Shown one piece after another: positions 6,978 through 14,923 of a stretch of DNA of 64,000 nucleotides (positions within the stretch are counted from its first letter, which is position 1; each line of letters starts with the position of its first letter). A program made the position numbers and the translations under genes. Origin of the DNA: Brevundimonas terrae (GTDB taxonomy: Bacteria; Pseudomonadota; Alphaproteobacteria; Caulobacterales; Caulobacteraceae); contig NZ_JAASQT010000002.1 of assembly GCF_011761985.1 (NCBI RefSeq), positions 124,001-188,000 on the forward strand, read 5' to 3'. The notes beneath the pieces were generated by a model. The model was not told the DNA's origin. It ran no database searches and saw only the letters and a list, made by a program, of their open reading frames with translations.

Positions 6978-8906
6978 ATGAAGCCTCTACGTCCTCTGCT
7001 GCTGACCACTTCGATTGCTGCCCTGATTATGGCGGCCCCCGCGCTGGCGCAGGAGGCCCAGCCGCAGGCTGTGCCGCAAGATGCGCCGCCCGTTGTCATA
7101 GCCCCTGTGGAAGAGGAACCGGCCAGCCCCGTCGAAGCGACGCAGGACCAGCCGCAAACCGACACAACAGAGGTTGAAGGCGAGGCCGAGGGCGAAGACG
7201 GCGAACCGGCGGGCACCGAATTGCCGCCGACACCCGTCGTGGCTATTCCCGCCGAGTGGGCCCCTGTGCCGACAGATGCCGAAGGCCGTAGTGCCTACGG
7301 GCTTTATCTGGCCGGTCGTGCCGCGTTGGCCCGCGAGGATACGGGACTGGGTGCAGAGCTTCTGAAACAGGCCAATATCCTGACCCCCGAGCAGCCGCGT
7401 CTGCGCGAACAGGCGTTTACTGCCGCTATTCTGGCTGGCGATCTGGCCTATGCCGCGACCATCGTGCCTGAAGGTGAAACCGTCTCGCCGGTGATTACCG
7501 AGGCGGGCAAGCTGGTCAACGGTATCGAGACCTATCTGGAACATGGTGCGCGCCGCGCCAATCAGGTGCTGGCCGCCGATCCGGTGGACCTGCCGCATGA
7601 TCGCGCCGCCGTCTATGCACAGGTCTGGATTGCCGCAGAGGCCGGTGACTGGGATCGCGCCTTTGCCGCGCCGCCCGCCGATTTCGACCCCATCAGCGCC
7701 ATGGTGGCCCGCAGCAACCGCGCCCGTATTCTGGAAATCCGCCGTCGCTTTGATGACGCGGAAAAGGAATGGCAGGACCTGACGGCCCATGCTGTGGCCG
7801 CGCCCCTGTTCCGTCTGCCCTATGGCGAGTTCTTGGAACGTCGTGGCCGCAAGGAAGAGGCACTGGCTCTCTATGATGCGTCCATTGCCGCCAATCAGGC
7901 CGAGCCGCGTATCTATCTGGCGCGCCAGCGTGTCGTCGATGGTGGCAAGCCGCCCGAACTGCCGCGCTATCGTGAAGGCGTGGCCATGGCGCTGCGTACC
8001 GCTGCCGACCAGATGATCGCGCAGGATGCCAACGAGTTCGGCGCGGTCTATCTGCGACTGGCGCAACAGGTTCTGCCGACCCCGCAGACCCAGCTCTATA
8101 TCGGCCAGTCCCTGATCAATGCCAATCTGAGCTATGCCGGACGGCAGGTACTGGGCGAGATCGAGCCGTCGCAGGGCCGTCACTATGCCAATGCCCGCGC
8201 CCAGCGTGCGGTCAGCTTTGAAAAACAGGGCCAGTCCGAAGAGGCTCTGGCCGATTACCGCCGCGCGCTGGAAGCCGCACCGGATGATCCGGCCATCGTC
8301 TATGCGCTGGCGGGGCAACTGGTGACGATGAAACAGTATGACGAGGCGCTGGAACTGTTGAACGGTCCGGTGCTGAATGTCGGCAATCAGGGCTATGAGG
8401 TCCATTTCCTGCGCGGGGCGGCCTATGAAGCGCTCAAGCGCGTTGACGAGGCCGAGGCCGAGCTGTGGGCCGCGTTGCAACTGCAACCGGACGAGCCGGA
8501 AATCCTGAACTATCTGGGCTATTTGTGGGTGGATAGCGGTCGCCGCGTCGCCGAAGGCTCGGCCATGATTGCCCGCGCCCATGCGGCCAATCCGCGTGAC
8601 GGGCATATTCAGGACTCGCTGGGTTGGGCGCAGTTCAAACAGGGCCAGTATGATCAGGCGCTGGAAAATCTTGAACAGGCGGTCGCCAAGCTTCCGGCCA
8701 ATGCCGAGCTGAACGACCATCTGGGCGATGTTTACTGGGCCGTTGGTCGCCAGCGCGAGGCGGGCTTCCAGTGGCAGCGCGTCCTGACACTGGATGTCGA
8801 TGCAGAACGTCGTGCCGAGGTCGAGGCCAAGCTGAAAGAACGTCTGGATCAGGCTCCGGCCTCCGAAGCGGGCATTTCGGCAGACAGCACTGACGCGGCG
8901 AACTGA
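6978..8906 (+). CDS. Exported tetratricopeptide repeat protein
   Basis: A 642-residue protein. The N terminus MKPLRPLLLTTSIAALIMAA-PALA is a clear signal peptide with cleavage near residue 24, followed by an acidic, proline-rich linker to about residue 85. The rest is helical with recognisable TPR units toward the C terminus, such as GQSEEALADYRRALEAAPDDP, KRVDEAEAELWAALQLQPDEP and GQYDQALENLEQAVAKLPANA. It is presumably a periplasmic or outer-membrane-associated scaffold with an unknown partner. Its stop lies 4 bases before the GTG of ispE, so the two are co-transcribed. The pairing with ispE may be conserved in relatives, but that was not checked. Confidence 0.85.
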   Translation: MKPLRPLLLTTSIAALIMAAPALAQEAQPQAVPQDAPPVVIAPVEEEPASPVEATQDQPQTDTTEVEGEAEGEDGEPAGTELPPTPVVAIPAEWAPVPTDAEGRSAYGLYLAGRAALAREDTGLGAELLKQANILTPEQPRLREQAFTAAILAGDLAYAATIVPEGETVSPVITEAGKLVNGIETYLEHGARRANQVLAADPVDLPHDRAAVYAQVWIAAEAGDWDRAFAAPPADFDPISAMVARSNRARILEIRRRFDDAEKEWQDLTAHAVAAPLFRLPYGEFLERRGRKEEALALYDASIAANQAEPRIYLARQRVVDGGKPPELPRYREGVAMALRTAADQMIAQDANEFGAVYLRLAQQVLPTPQTQLYIGQSLINANLSYAGRQVLGEIEPSQGRHYANARAQRAVSFEKQGQSEEALADYRRALEAAPDDPAIVYALAGQLVTMKQYDEALELLNGPVLNVGNQGYEVHFLRGAAYEALKRVDEAEAELWAALQLQPDEPEILNYLGYLWVDSGRRVAEGSAMIARAHAANPRDGHIQDSLGWAQFKQGQYDQALENLEQAVAKLPANAELNDHLGDVYWAVGRQREAGFQWQRVLTLDVDAERRAEVEAKLKERLDQAPASEAGISADSTDAAN

Positions 8907-8910
8907 TCCA

Positions 8911-9789
8911 GTGACCGATACCCTGACGCTGTTGGCGCCGGCCAAGGTGAACCTTTATCTGCACGTCGCGCCTGTGCGCGATGACGGGTATCACCCCTTG
9001 GACAGTCTGGTGGCCTTTGCCGATATCGGCGACCGGATGACCTTTGAAAAGGCCGACAGTTTCTCCTTCGAGATCACCGGCCCGTTCAGTCAGACCCTGA
9101 ACGGGGAGGGCGACAATCTGGTGGTGCGGGCGCTGTTGGCGCTGGCCAACCATCTGGGTGTCGAGGACCTGCCGATGGCGGTCACGCTGGACAAGCGCTT
9201 GCCGATTGCTTCGGGCTTGGGCGGTGGTTCGTCCGATGCGGGGGCGGCCCTGCGCGGGGCCAATATCCTGCTGGAACTTGGCCTGTCCGATCAGGTGCTT
9301 GAAGGTCTGGCCCAAACGATCGGGGCCGATGGGCCCATGTGTTATCGCGCCCGTCCGGCCTATGCGTCGGGTGTAGGCGAGGTGCTGGAGGATGCGGACG
9401 ATCTGCCGCCTCTTCATGCGGTGTTGCTGAACCCCGGCCTGCCGTCGCCAACGGGGGCGGTTTACCGCGCCTATGATGCTGCGCCTGCGGGCGATGCACA
9501 GCGTCCGGCACCCTATGCAGACCCTGCGGCGTTGATCGGATGGCTGGCCGCGCAGCGCAACGATCTGCAAGCGCCCGCCCTGTCGGTCACGCCCGATATT
9601 GCCGAGGCGCTGGAGACGATGGCTCTGGTGCCGAACTGCCGTCTGGTGCGGATGTCGGGATCGGGGGCGACGGTGTTCGGCCTGTTCGACAATGCCGGTG
9701 ATGCGCTGCAAGCGGCCATGATACTGGACCGTCCGGGCTGGTGGGTGCGACCCGCAGTTCTGGGGGCACCGGAGCTGCGTCTGGCCTAG
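8911..9789 (+). CDS. ispE: 4-(cytidine 5'-diphospho)-2-C-methyl-D-erythritol kinase
   Basis: A 292-residue GHMP kinase starting at GTG 8911, 4 bases after the TPR gene. Visible motifs are APAKVNLYLHV (lysine 12), GYHPLDSLVAFADIGD, and the ATP-binding LPIASGLGGGSSDAGAAL around residues 96-113. The C-terminal MSGSGATVFGLF is the third GHMP motif. It phosphorylates CDP-ME in the MEP pathway to isoprenoid precursors, which here also feed undecaprenyl phosphate for the cell-wall genes later in the window. Length and motifs are normal. Confidence 0.96.
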   Translation: MTDTLTLLAPAKVNLYLHVAPVRDDGYHPLDSLVAFADIGDRMTFEKADSFSFEITGPFSQTLNGEGDNLVVRALLALANHLGVEDLPMAVTLDKRLPIASGLGGGSSDAGAALRGANILLELGLSDQVLEGLAQTIGADGPMCYRARPAYASGVGEVLEDADDLPPLHAVLLNPGLPSPTGAVYRAYDAAPAGDAQRPAPYADPAALIGWLAAQRNDLQAPALSVTPDIAEALETMALVPNCRLVRMSGSGATVFGLFDNAGDALQAAMILDRPGWWVRPAVLGAPELRLA

Positions 9790-9853
9790 GTTTCAGCCGC
9801 CTTGTGACGGTACGAGTGCCAAATTGAATGGCTTAATGACATGATGGTGATAT

Positions 9854-10831
9854 GTGAAAGCTATGCTGGTACTTTCACCTGATCAGACCGATGGATTGCA
9901 CCTGACCTTGGCAGCCCTGCCAACGCATGTGCGCGAGCGCTTGGAAGAGCTGCTTCCCGAAGCGGCGATTGCGGCCATTCAGGCCAGTTCGCACTGGGAT
10001 TTTGAACTGTGCGCCAAAAAGGTCGACGAGATCATTGGCATCGGTCCCGAGGACGAGATCACGGGGGCGCTGCGCCGTGGCATGATTGCCAGCTGGCTGC
10101 TGGAACTGCCGCGCCGTATTGCCTCCTATAATCTGCCGCCCGAAGTGTTCGAGGCCTATCCGTACTGGCTGAGCCGGACGGCGAAATCCCTGAGCGAAGA
10201 CACCGGTGCCTATGATGCCGACTTCTGGGCCAAGGATGTCCGCTTTGCGCTGGGTTTGAGCGTACCGGGCAGCCGCACGCACCTGATCGACCTGTCCTCG
10301 CCTGTGGGGCCGCGCCAGACGGTCGAGCATGTGATGGGCGGGCATGGCCTGACGGCTCCGCTGCGCTGGTTCTCGGCCAAGGGCTGGGGCGTGTGGCTGG
10401 AGGTCCATACCGAGAGCCGCGACCTGACCGATTTTAATCCCGCGGGCTGGGATAAGGCATGGCTGGCCATGGCCGGTATTGTCCGCCGCTATTCGGGACT
10501 GCGTGGCGGGATCGGCTCAAGCTGGTTCTATGATCCGCCCCTGACCCAGATCAGTCCGCGTCTGGCCTATCTGCGCCAGACCCCGCTGAAAAACGGGGCC
10601 TTTATGGTGCATCAGGGACCGGGTGATATCCATACCGAGCGGGCCTCGGCCTCGTCGCCCACGCGTCGCGCACTGATCGAGAGCGGCAAGTACAAGCCGC
10701 GATCGTGGCTGATGATCTGGCCGCGTAAGGCACTGCTGCGCTGGGCGGACAAGGAAATCCAGCGTCAGGCCGACTTGGCGGACATCATCGAAAAGGCCGA
10801 GGAAACCGGCAAGATCGACAATCCGGCCTGA
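9854..10831 (+). CDS. Conserved-looking protein of unknown function
   Basis: A 325-residue soluble protein with GTG start at 9854 (ATG at 9863 is an alternative) and no signal peptide or membrane span. I do not recognise a family. The N-terminal 110 residues are helical (ALPTHVRERLEELLPEAAI, RRGMIASWLLELPRRIASY). The middle has short motifs rich in Trp, Gly and His (MGGHGLTAPLRWFSAKGWG, GGIGSSWFYDPPL) and the tail is basic (KYKPRSWLMIWPRKALLRW). Codon use matches neighbouring genes, so it is likely real. Its last 67 bases overlap the end of the polysaccharide deacetylase gene on the other strand, so a functional tie to surface polysaccharide is possible but unproven. Confidence 0.75.
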   Translation: MKAMLVLSPDQTDGLHLTLAALPTHVRERLEELLPEAAIAAIQASSHWDFELCAKKVDEIIGIGPEDEITGALRRGMIASWLLELPRRIASYNLPPEVFEAYPYWLSRTAKSLSEDTGAYDADFWAKDVRFALGLSVPGSRTHLIDLSSPVGPRQTVEHVMGGHGLTAPLRWFSAKGWGVWLEVHTESRDLTDFNPAGWDKAWLAMAGIVRRYSGLRGGIGSSWFYDPPLTQISPRLAYLRQTPLKNGAFMVHQGPGDIHTERASASSPTRRALIESGKYKPRSWLMIWPRKALLRWADKEIQRQADLADIIEKAEETGKIDNPA

Positions 10832-11514
10832 CGGGCCAAAGAGATGACCCGCACCAGATCCTGCGGTGTACAGCCATAGGGGGTAGGGTCTGCCTCGACA
10901 TCGTGGCCATAGGCGATCAGCCAGCCACGGCTCTCGGCGGTTTTCGCCATCAGGCCTTCCAGATCGTAATCGGGCAGGCGGCGGCTTTCCAGGCCGATGG
11001 ACAACAGGTTGTTGCGGTCGGCCACGCCTGTATTCACGCCATCGGTGACACCGCGACTATGGGTAAAACGGCGGCCCAGCAAGCCTTTGGCCCCTAGTGA
11101 CGCATCCCCGAACGGATAGGCAAAATGGCTCATCCGGTGGCCATCCAGCCGCTCGGCCACCCAGTCGGAATTGCGGTCCAGCTCGGCCTTGAGGCTCGCG
11201 GCATCCAGTCTCAGGACGCTGGTGTGGGAAAAGGTGTGGCAGCCGACCTCGTGGCCCCCTTCAAAGGCTTCCTGAAGGTCGCGTTCGGAGAACTGTACCT
11301 TGTCCATATTGCTGCCGTCGCACAGTCCACCCGCGACATAATAGGTGGCGTGGATGCCATGATCCTTCAGGATCGGCCCTGCCACCTCCCATGCGCTCTT
11401 GGGAAAGTCGTCAAAGCTGAGGCTCAAAACCCCCTGTCCCGGTTGTACGGGCAGGGGATCACGCCCCAGATAACGGGCAGCGCGGCGGCGGAACTGGTCG
11501 ATGCGTTCTTTCAT
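10765..11514 (-). CDS. Polysaccharide deacetylase (NodB/CE4 family)
   Basis: A 249-residue protein with no signal peptide. The CE4 metal site is complete: LSLSFDDFPKSA gives the catalytic and metal aspartates at 35-36, and GCHTFSHT gives the His-x3-His pair at 93 and 97. YPFGDAS and the later YGHDVEADP fit the remaining motifs. It should remove acetyl groups from an N-acetylhexosamine polymer using a divalent metal. Small cytoplasmic-looking CE4 enzymes of this size include the Caulobacter holdfast deacetylase HfsH; orthology is only a suggestion. Its 3' end overlaps the convergent unknown gene by 67 bases. Confidence 0.88.
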   Translation of the reverse strand: MKERIDQFRRRAARYLGRDPLPVQPGQGVLSLSFDDFPKSAWEVAGPILKDHGIHATYYVAGGLCDGSNMDKVQFSERDLQEAFEGGHEVGCHTFSHTSVLRLDAASLKAELDRNSDWVAERLDGHRMSHFAYPFGDASLGAKGLLGRRFTHSRGVTDGVNTGVADRNNLLSIGLESRRLPDYDLEGLMAKTAESRGWLIAYGHDVEADPTPYGCTPQDLVRVISLARQAGLSILPVSSAFSMMSAKSA

Positions 11515-11559
11515 AGCGTTGCTCTTCTAGCGCAGATAGCTTTGCCGAAAAATGAAGGC

Positions 11560-11621
11560 CCAGCCTTGCCTTCCAGCCTTGTCTTATCGTGCAAGGGCTG
11601 GCCTTGCCGCGCAAGGGTTGG
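11560..11621. repeat. Cluster of short direct and inverted repeats in a divergent promoter
   Basis: Between the deacetylase and glyQ starts, CCAGCCTTG occurs twice (11560-11568, 11573-11581). Imperfect inverted copies GCAAGGGCTGG (11591-11601) and GCAAGGGTTGG (11611-11621) follow exactly 20 bases apart. The set could fold into alternative hairpins in the glyQ leader or bind a protein. No known T-box features were seen. Confidence 0.4.
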
Positions 11622-11657
11622 CGGCTTATGGTCCGCGCCTTCCCGAAATCGGACTGA

Positions 11658-12581
11658 ATGTCGACCGTGGCCGCTACTGAACCTCTTTCGTTTCAGGACC
11701 TGATCCTGACCCTGCACCATTATTGGAGCGAGCAAGGCTGTGCGATCCTGCAGCCGTATGACATCGAGGTGGGGGCGGGTACGCTGCATCCGGCCACTGT
11801 CCTGCGGGCGCTGGGCAAGAAGCCGTGGAAGGCTGCCTATGTTCAGCCGTCGCGCCGTCCGGGGGATGGCCGCTATGGTGAAAACCCGAACCGTCTTCAG
11901 CACTATTACCAGTATCAGGTCATCCTGAAGCCGAACCCCGACAACCTGCAGGAGCTGTATCTCAACTCCCTGCGCGCTATCGGCATCGACCCCAGCCTGC
12001 ACGATATCCGGTTTGTCGAAGACGACTGGGAAAACCCGACCGTCGGAGCATGGGGTCTTGGCTGGGAAGTCTGGTGTGACGGCATGGAAGTCACCCAGTT
12101 CACCTATTTCCAAGGCGTGGGCGGCATCGAGGTTGATGTTGTCTCGGGCGAGCTGACATACGGTCTGGAACGTCTGGCCATGTATGTTCAGGGCGTCGAC
12201 AATGTTTACGACCTGAAGTTCAACAAGGAAGGCCTGACCTATGGCGAAGTCTTCCTCGAGAACGAACGCCAGCAGTCCGAAGCCAATTTCCACGGCTATG
12301 ACGTTGCCGGTTTGAAACGCCGCTTCGAGGACATGGAAGCCGAGGCCAAGCGTTTCCTCGGCATGACGGGACCACAAGGCCAGCCGCTGGTTCTTCCGGC
12401 CTATGATCAGGTCCTGAAAGCCTCGCACCTGTTCAACCTGATGGACGCACGCGGTGCCATCGCCGTGGCCGAGCGCCAGTCCTATATCGGCCGTATCCGC
12501 GACCTGTGTAAGGCCGCCGCCACCGCCCAAGTTGAACAAGAGCGCCGCGAAGAAGCGGCTGCCGAAGCGAAAAACGCCTGA
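11658..12581 (+). CDS. glyQ: Glycyl-tRNA synthetase alpha subunit
   Basis: A 307-residue class II synthetase subunit starting at ATG 11658. Diagnostic segments include [53 protein letters not shown] and [12 protein letters not shown]. It forms the alpha2beta2 bacterial GlyRS with GlyS, whose gene begins 2 bases after this stop. Together they charge tRNA-Gly. The alpha subunit holds the ATP and glycine site. Length is normal. Confidence 0.98.
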   Translation: MSTVAATEPLSFQDLILTLHHYWSEQGCAILQPYDIEVGAGTLHPATVLRALGKKPWKAAYVQPSRRPGDGRYGENPNRLQHYYQYQVILKPNPDNLQELYLNSLRAIGIDPSLHDIRFVEDDWENPTVGAWGLGWEVWCDGMEVTQFTYFQGVGGIEVDVVSGELTYGLERLAMYVQGVDNVYDLKFNKEGLTYGEVFLENERQQSEANFHGYDVAGLKRRFEDMEAEAKRFLGMTGPQGQPLVLPAYDQVLKASHLFNLMDARGAIAVAERQSYIGRIRDLCKAAATAQVEQERREEAAAEAKNA

Positions 12582-12583
12582 TC

Positions 12584-14683
12584 ATGTCCCAGCTTCTTAT
12601 TGAAATTTTCTCGGAAGAAATTCCGGCCCGTATGCAGCAGGGCGGTGCGCGTGATCTGGAACGGATCACGTCCGACGCTTTTAAAAAGGCGGGCCTGACG
12701 TGGGACAGCCTGACCACCTATGGCGGCCCGCGCCGCCTGACGCTGGTGGTCGAAGGTCTGCCGGTGGCAACGCCCGACCTGAACGAAGAGCTGAAAGGTC
12801 CCAAGACCTCGGCTCCGGCTCAGGCGATGGAAGGCTTTCTGCGCAAGACCGGCCTGACGCAGGACCAACTGGTCGAGCGTGACGGCATCTATTACGCGCA
12901 GGTTTCGCAAAAGGGCCGCGCCACGACCGAGGTTGTGGCCGAGACGCTGGAAACGGTTTTCCACACGATGTCGTGGCCGAAGTCGCAGCGCTGGGGCTCC
13001 AACAGCTTACGCTGGGTGCGTCCGATCCATCGCATCATCGCCCTGTTTGATGGTGCGGTGATCCCGTATGAACTGGACCTCGGCAGCACCATCGGTGGTG
13101 TGAGCAAGAAGATCGTCGCCTCGAACGTGACCGAAGGCCACCGCTTCATGGGCGCAGGCAAGCCGTTCGAAGTCACCGACTTTGCCGACTACCGTACCAA
13201 GCTGGAACGCAACTTCGTTGTCCTGTCCTTCGAGGACCGCAAGGCCAAGGTGCTTGAAGGTGCCAAGGCAGTTTGCGCCGCCAAGGGTCTGGAACTGGTC
13301 GATGATATCGGCCTGCTGGACGAGGTTGCCGGTCTGGCCGAATGGCCGACGCCGATCCTCGGTGACATGGCACCCGAGTTCCTCGCCCTGCCGCCGGAAG
13401 TCGTGCGCCTGTCGATGAAGGTGCACCAGAAATATTTCGCCGTCCGCACACCGGGTGCCGAGGGTCTGGCCCCGAACTATGTTGTGGTCGCCAATATCGA
13501 AGCTGCCGATGGTGGCAAGGCTCTGGCGGCCGGTAACTCCAAGGTTCTGTCGGCCCGTCTGAACGATGGCCGCTTCTTCTGGGAAGAAGACCAGAAGGTC
13601 GGCTTCGACAAGTGGAACAAGAAGCTCTCGGGCGTCACCTTCCACGCCAAGCTGGGCACGATGGCCGAGCGCGTCGAGCGTATCGCTAAACTGGCCGCCG
13701 AGATCGCCCCGCTGGTCGGTGCCGATGCGGCCGAGGCCGAAAAGGCCGCGCGTCTGGCTAAGGCCGATCTGGCTTCGGGTATGGTCAGTGAGTTCCCTGA
13801 ACTGCAAGGCATTATGGGGGGCTACTATGCGCGCCTAGCTGGCTTGTCGGACGCCACCGCCGATGCCATCCGTGATCACTACAAGCCGCAAGGCCCGTCC
13901 GACAGCGTGCCGACAGCACCGCTGACGGTCGCCATTGCGTTGGCTGACAAGCTGGATACGCTGGTGGGCTTCTTCGCTATTGATGAACAGCCAACGGGTT
14001 CGAAGGACCCGTATGCTCTGCGTCGCTCATCTTTGGGCATCATTCGCCTGATCCTCGACAATAACCTGCGTATCGGGCTGGATAGCGATGCCATTCCGGC
14101 AGCGCTCGAGGCGCTGAACCAACCGAATGTTCAGCGCCTCGTTGATCATTTGTCGCTGGGTTCCGAACTGAGCGACTTCTTCGCTGACCGTCTGACCGTC
14201 TTGCTGCGCGACCAAGGCCAGCGTCACGACCTCGTGGCAGCTGTGTTCGCGCTGGGTGATGATGATCTGGTGCGTATCGTTCGCCGTGTAGAGGCCCTGT
14301 CGGGCTTCCTCGCCACCGATGACGGTGCCAACCTGCTGGCTGGCTACAAGCGTGCTTCGAACATCCTCAAGGCCGAGGAGAAGAAGGGCGCATTGCCGTC
14401 GGGTGCGGTTTCGACCGCGATGGCGAACCAGCCTGCCGAAGAAGTGGCCTTGGCCAACGCCACCGCAACGGCCGATGCTGCTGTAAACAAGGCGCTGGAA
14501 ACCGAAGACTTTGCCGCCGCCATGACGGCACTGGCTGCGCTGCGTGCGCCGGTCGATGCCTTCTTTACCGGCGTCATGGTCAACTCGGATGTGGCCGAAG
14601 AGCGCGACAACCGTCTGAAACTGCTGGTCCATGTACGCGAAGTCATGGGCCGCGTGGCTGATTTCGGTCAGATCGCAGGCTAA
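12584..14683 (+). CDS. glyS: Glycyl-tRNA synthetase beta subunit
   Basis: A 699-residue beta subunit, directly downstream of glyQ. It begins MSQLLIEIFSEEIPARMQ, the typical GlyS start, and contains WPKSQRWG, LRWVRPIHRIIALFDG and GHRFMGAGKP. The C-terminal DALR-like anticodon-binding region ends near FFTGVMVNSDVAEERDNRLKLL. It supplies tRNA recognition to the alpha2beta2 enzyme. An intrinsic terminator follows at 14723, so glyQS form one operon separate from ppdK. Confidence 0.98.
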   Translation: MSQLLIEIFSEEIPARMQQGGARDLERITSDAFKKAGLTWDSLTTYGGPRRLTLVVEGLPVATPDLNEELKGPKTSAPAQAMEGFLRKTGLTQDQLVERDGIYYAQVSQKGRATTEVVAETLETVFHTMSWPKSQRWGSNSLRWVRPIHRIIALFDGAVIPYELDLGSTIGGVSKKIVASNVTEGHRFMGAGKPFEVTDFADYRTKLERNFVVLSFEDRKAKVLEGAKAVCAAKGLELVDDIGLLDEVAGLAEWPTPILGDMAPEFLALPPEVVRLSMKVHQKYFAVRTPGAEGLAPNYVVVANIEAADGGKALAAGNSKVLSARLNDGRFFWEEDQKVGFDKWNKKLSGVTFHAKLGTMAERVERIAKLAAEIAPLVGADAAEAEKAARLAKADLASGMVSEFPELQGIMGGYYARLAGLSDATADAIRDHYKPQGPSDSVPTAPLTVAIALADKLDTLVGFFAIDEQPTGSKDPYALRRSSLGIIRLILDNNLRIGLDSDAIPAALEALNQPNVQRLVDHLSLGSELSDFFADRLTVLLRDQGQRHDLVAAVFALGDDDLVRIVRRVEALSGFLATDDGANLLAGYKRASNILKAEEKKGALPSGAVSTAMANQPAEEVALANATATADAAVNKALETEDFAAAMTALAALRAPVDAFFTGVMVNSDVAEERDNRLKLLVHVREVMGRVADFGQIAG

Positions 14684-14722
14684 GGCTCCAAATATAAAGG
14701 GCAGGGTTCTGACCTTAACGCG

Positions 14723-14747
14723 ACGGCACTCTTCGGGGTGCCGTTTT
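14723..14747 (+). terminator. Intrinsic terminator after glyQS
   Basis: A 7-bp stem, ACGGCAC (14723-14729) with GTGCCGT (14738-14744), has an 8-base loop and a short T run. The remainder of the 240-base gap to ppdK should hold the ppdK promoter; no specific operator was seen. Confidence 0.7.
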
Positions 14748-14923
14748 GCGTTTCAGCCTGCTGGCACGGTGCTAAAAAGATAAAAATCGGCTAATTGCTA
14801 CATCCGATCACGGATTGTGACCTCGGGGCGGTGGCCTTCGCGGGTGCAGCACGATAGAGAGGCGCTCGAAACACGGGATTCCCCTATGGTTCCGTGAGAC
14901 GACCACGACCTAGGAATGGCGAT

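Noticed and set aside
6987-8945. 652-residue minus-strand frame opposite the TPR gene
   Set aside because: The plus strand has a signal peptide, TPR units and a 4-base link to ispE; the minus frame is a GC-driven shadow.
11560-11621. T-box or other amino-acid riboswitch before glyQS
   Set aside because: No T-box core or antiterminator bulge was found; only short repeats are visible.
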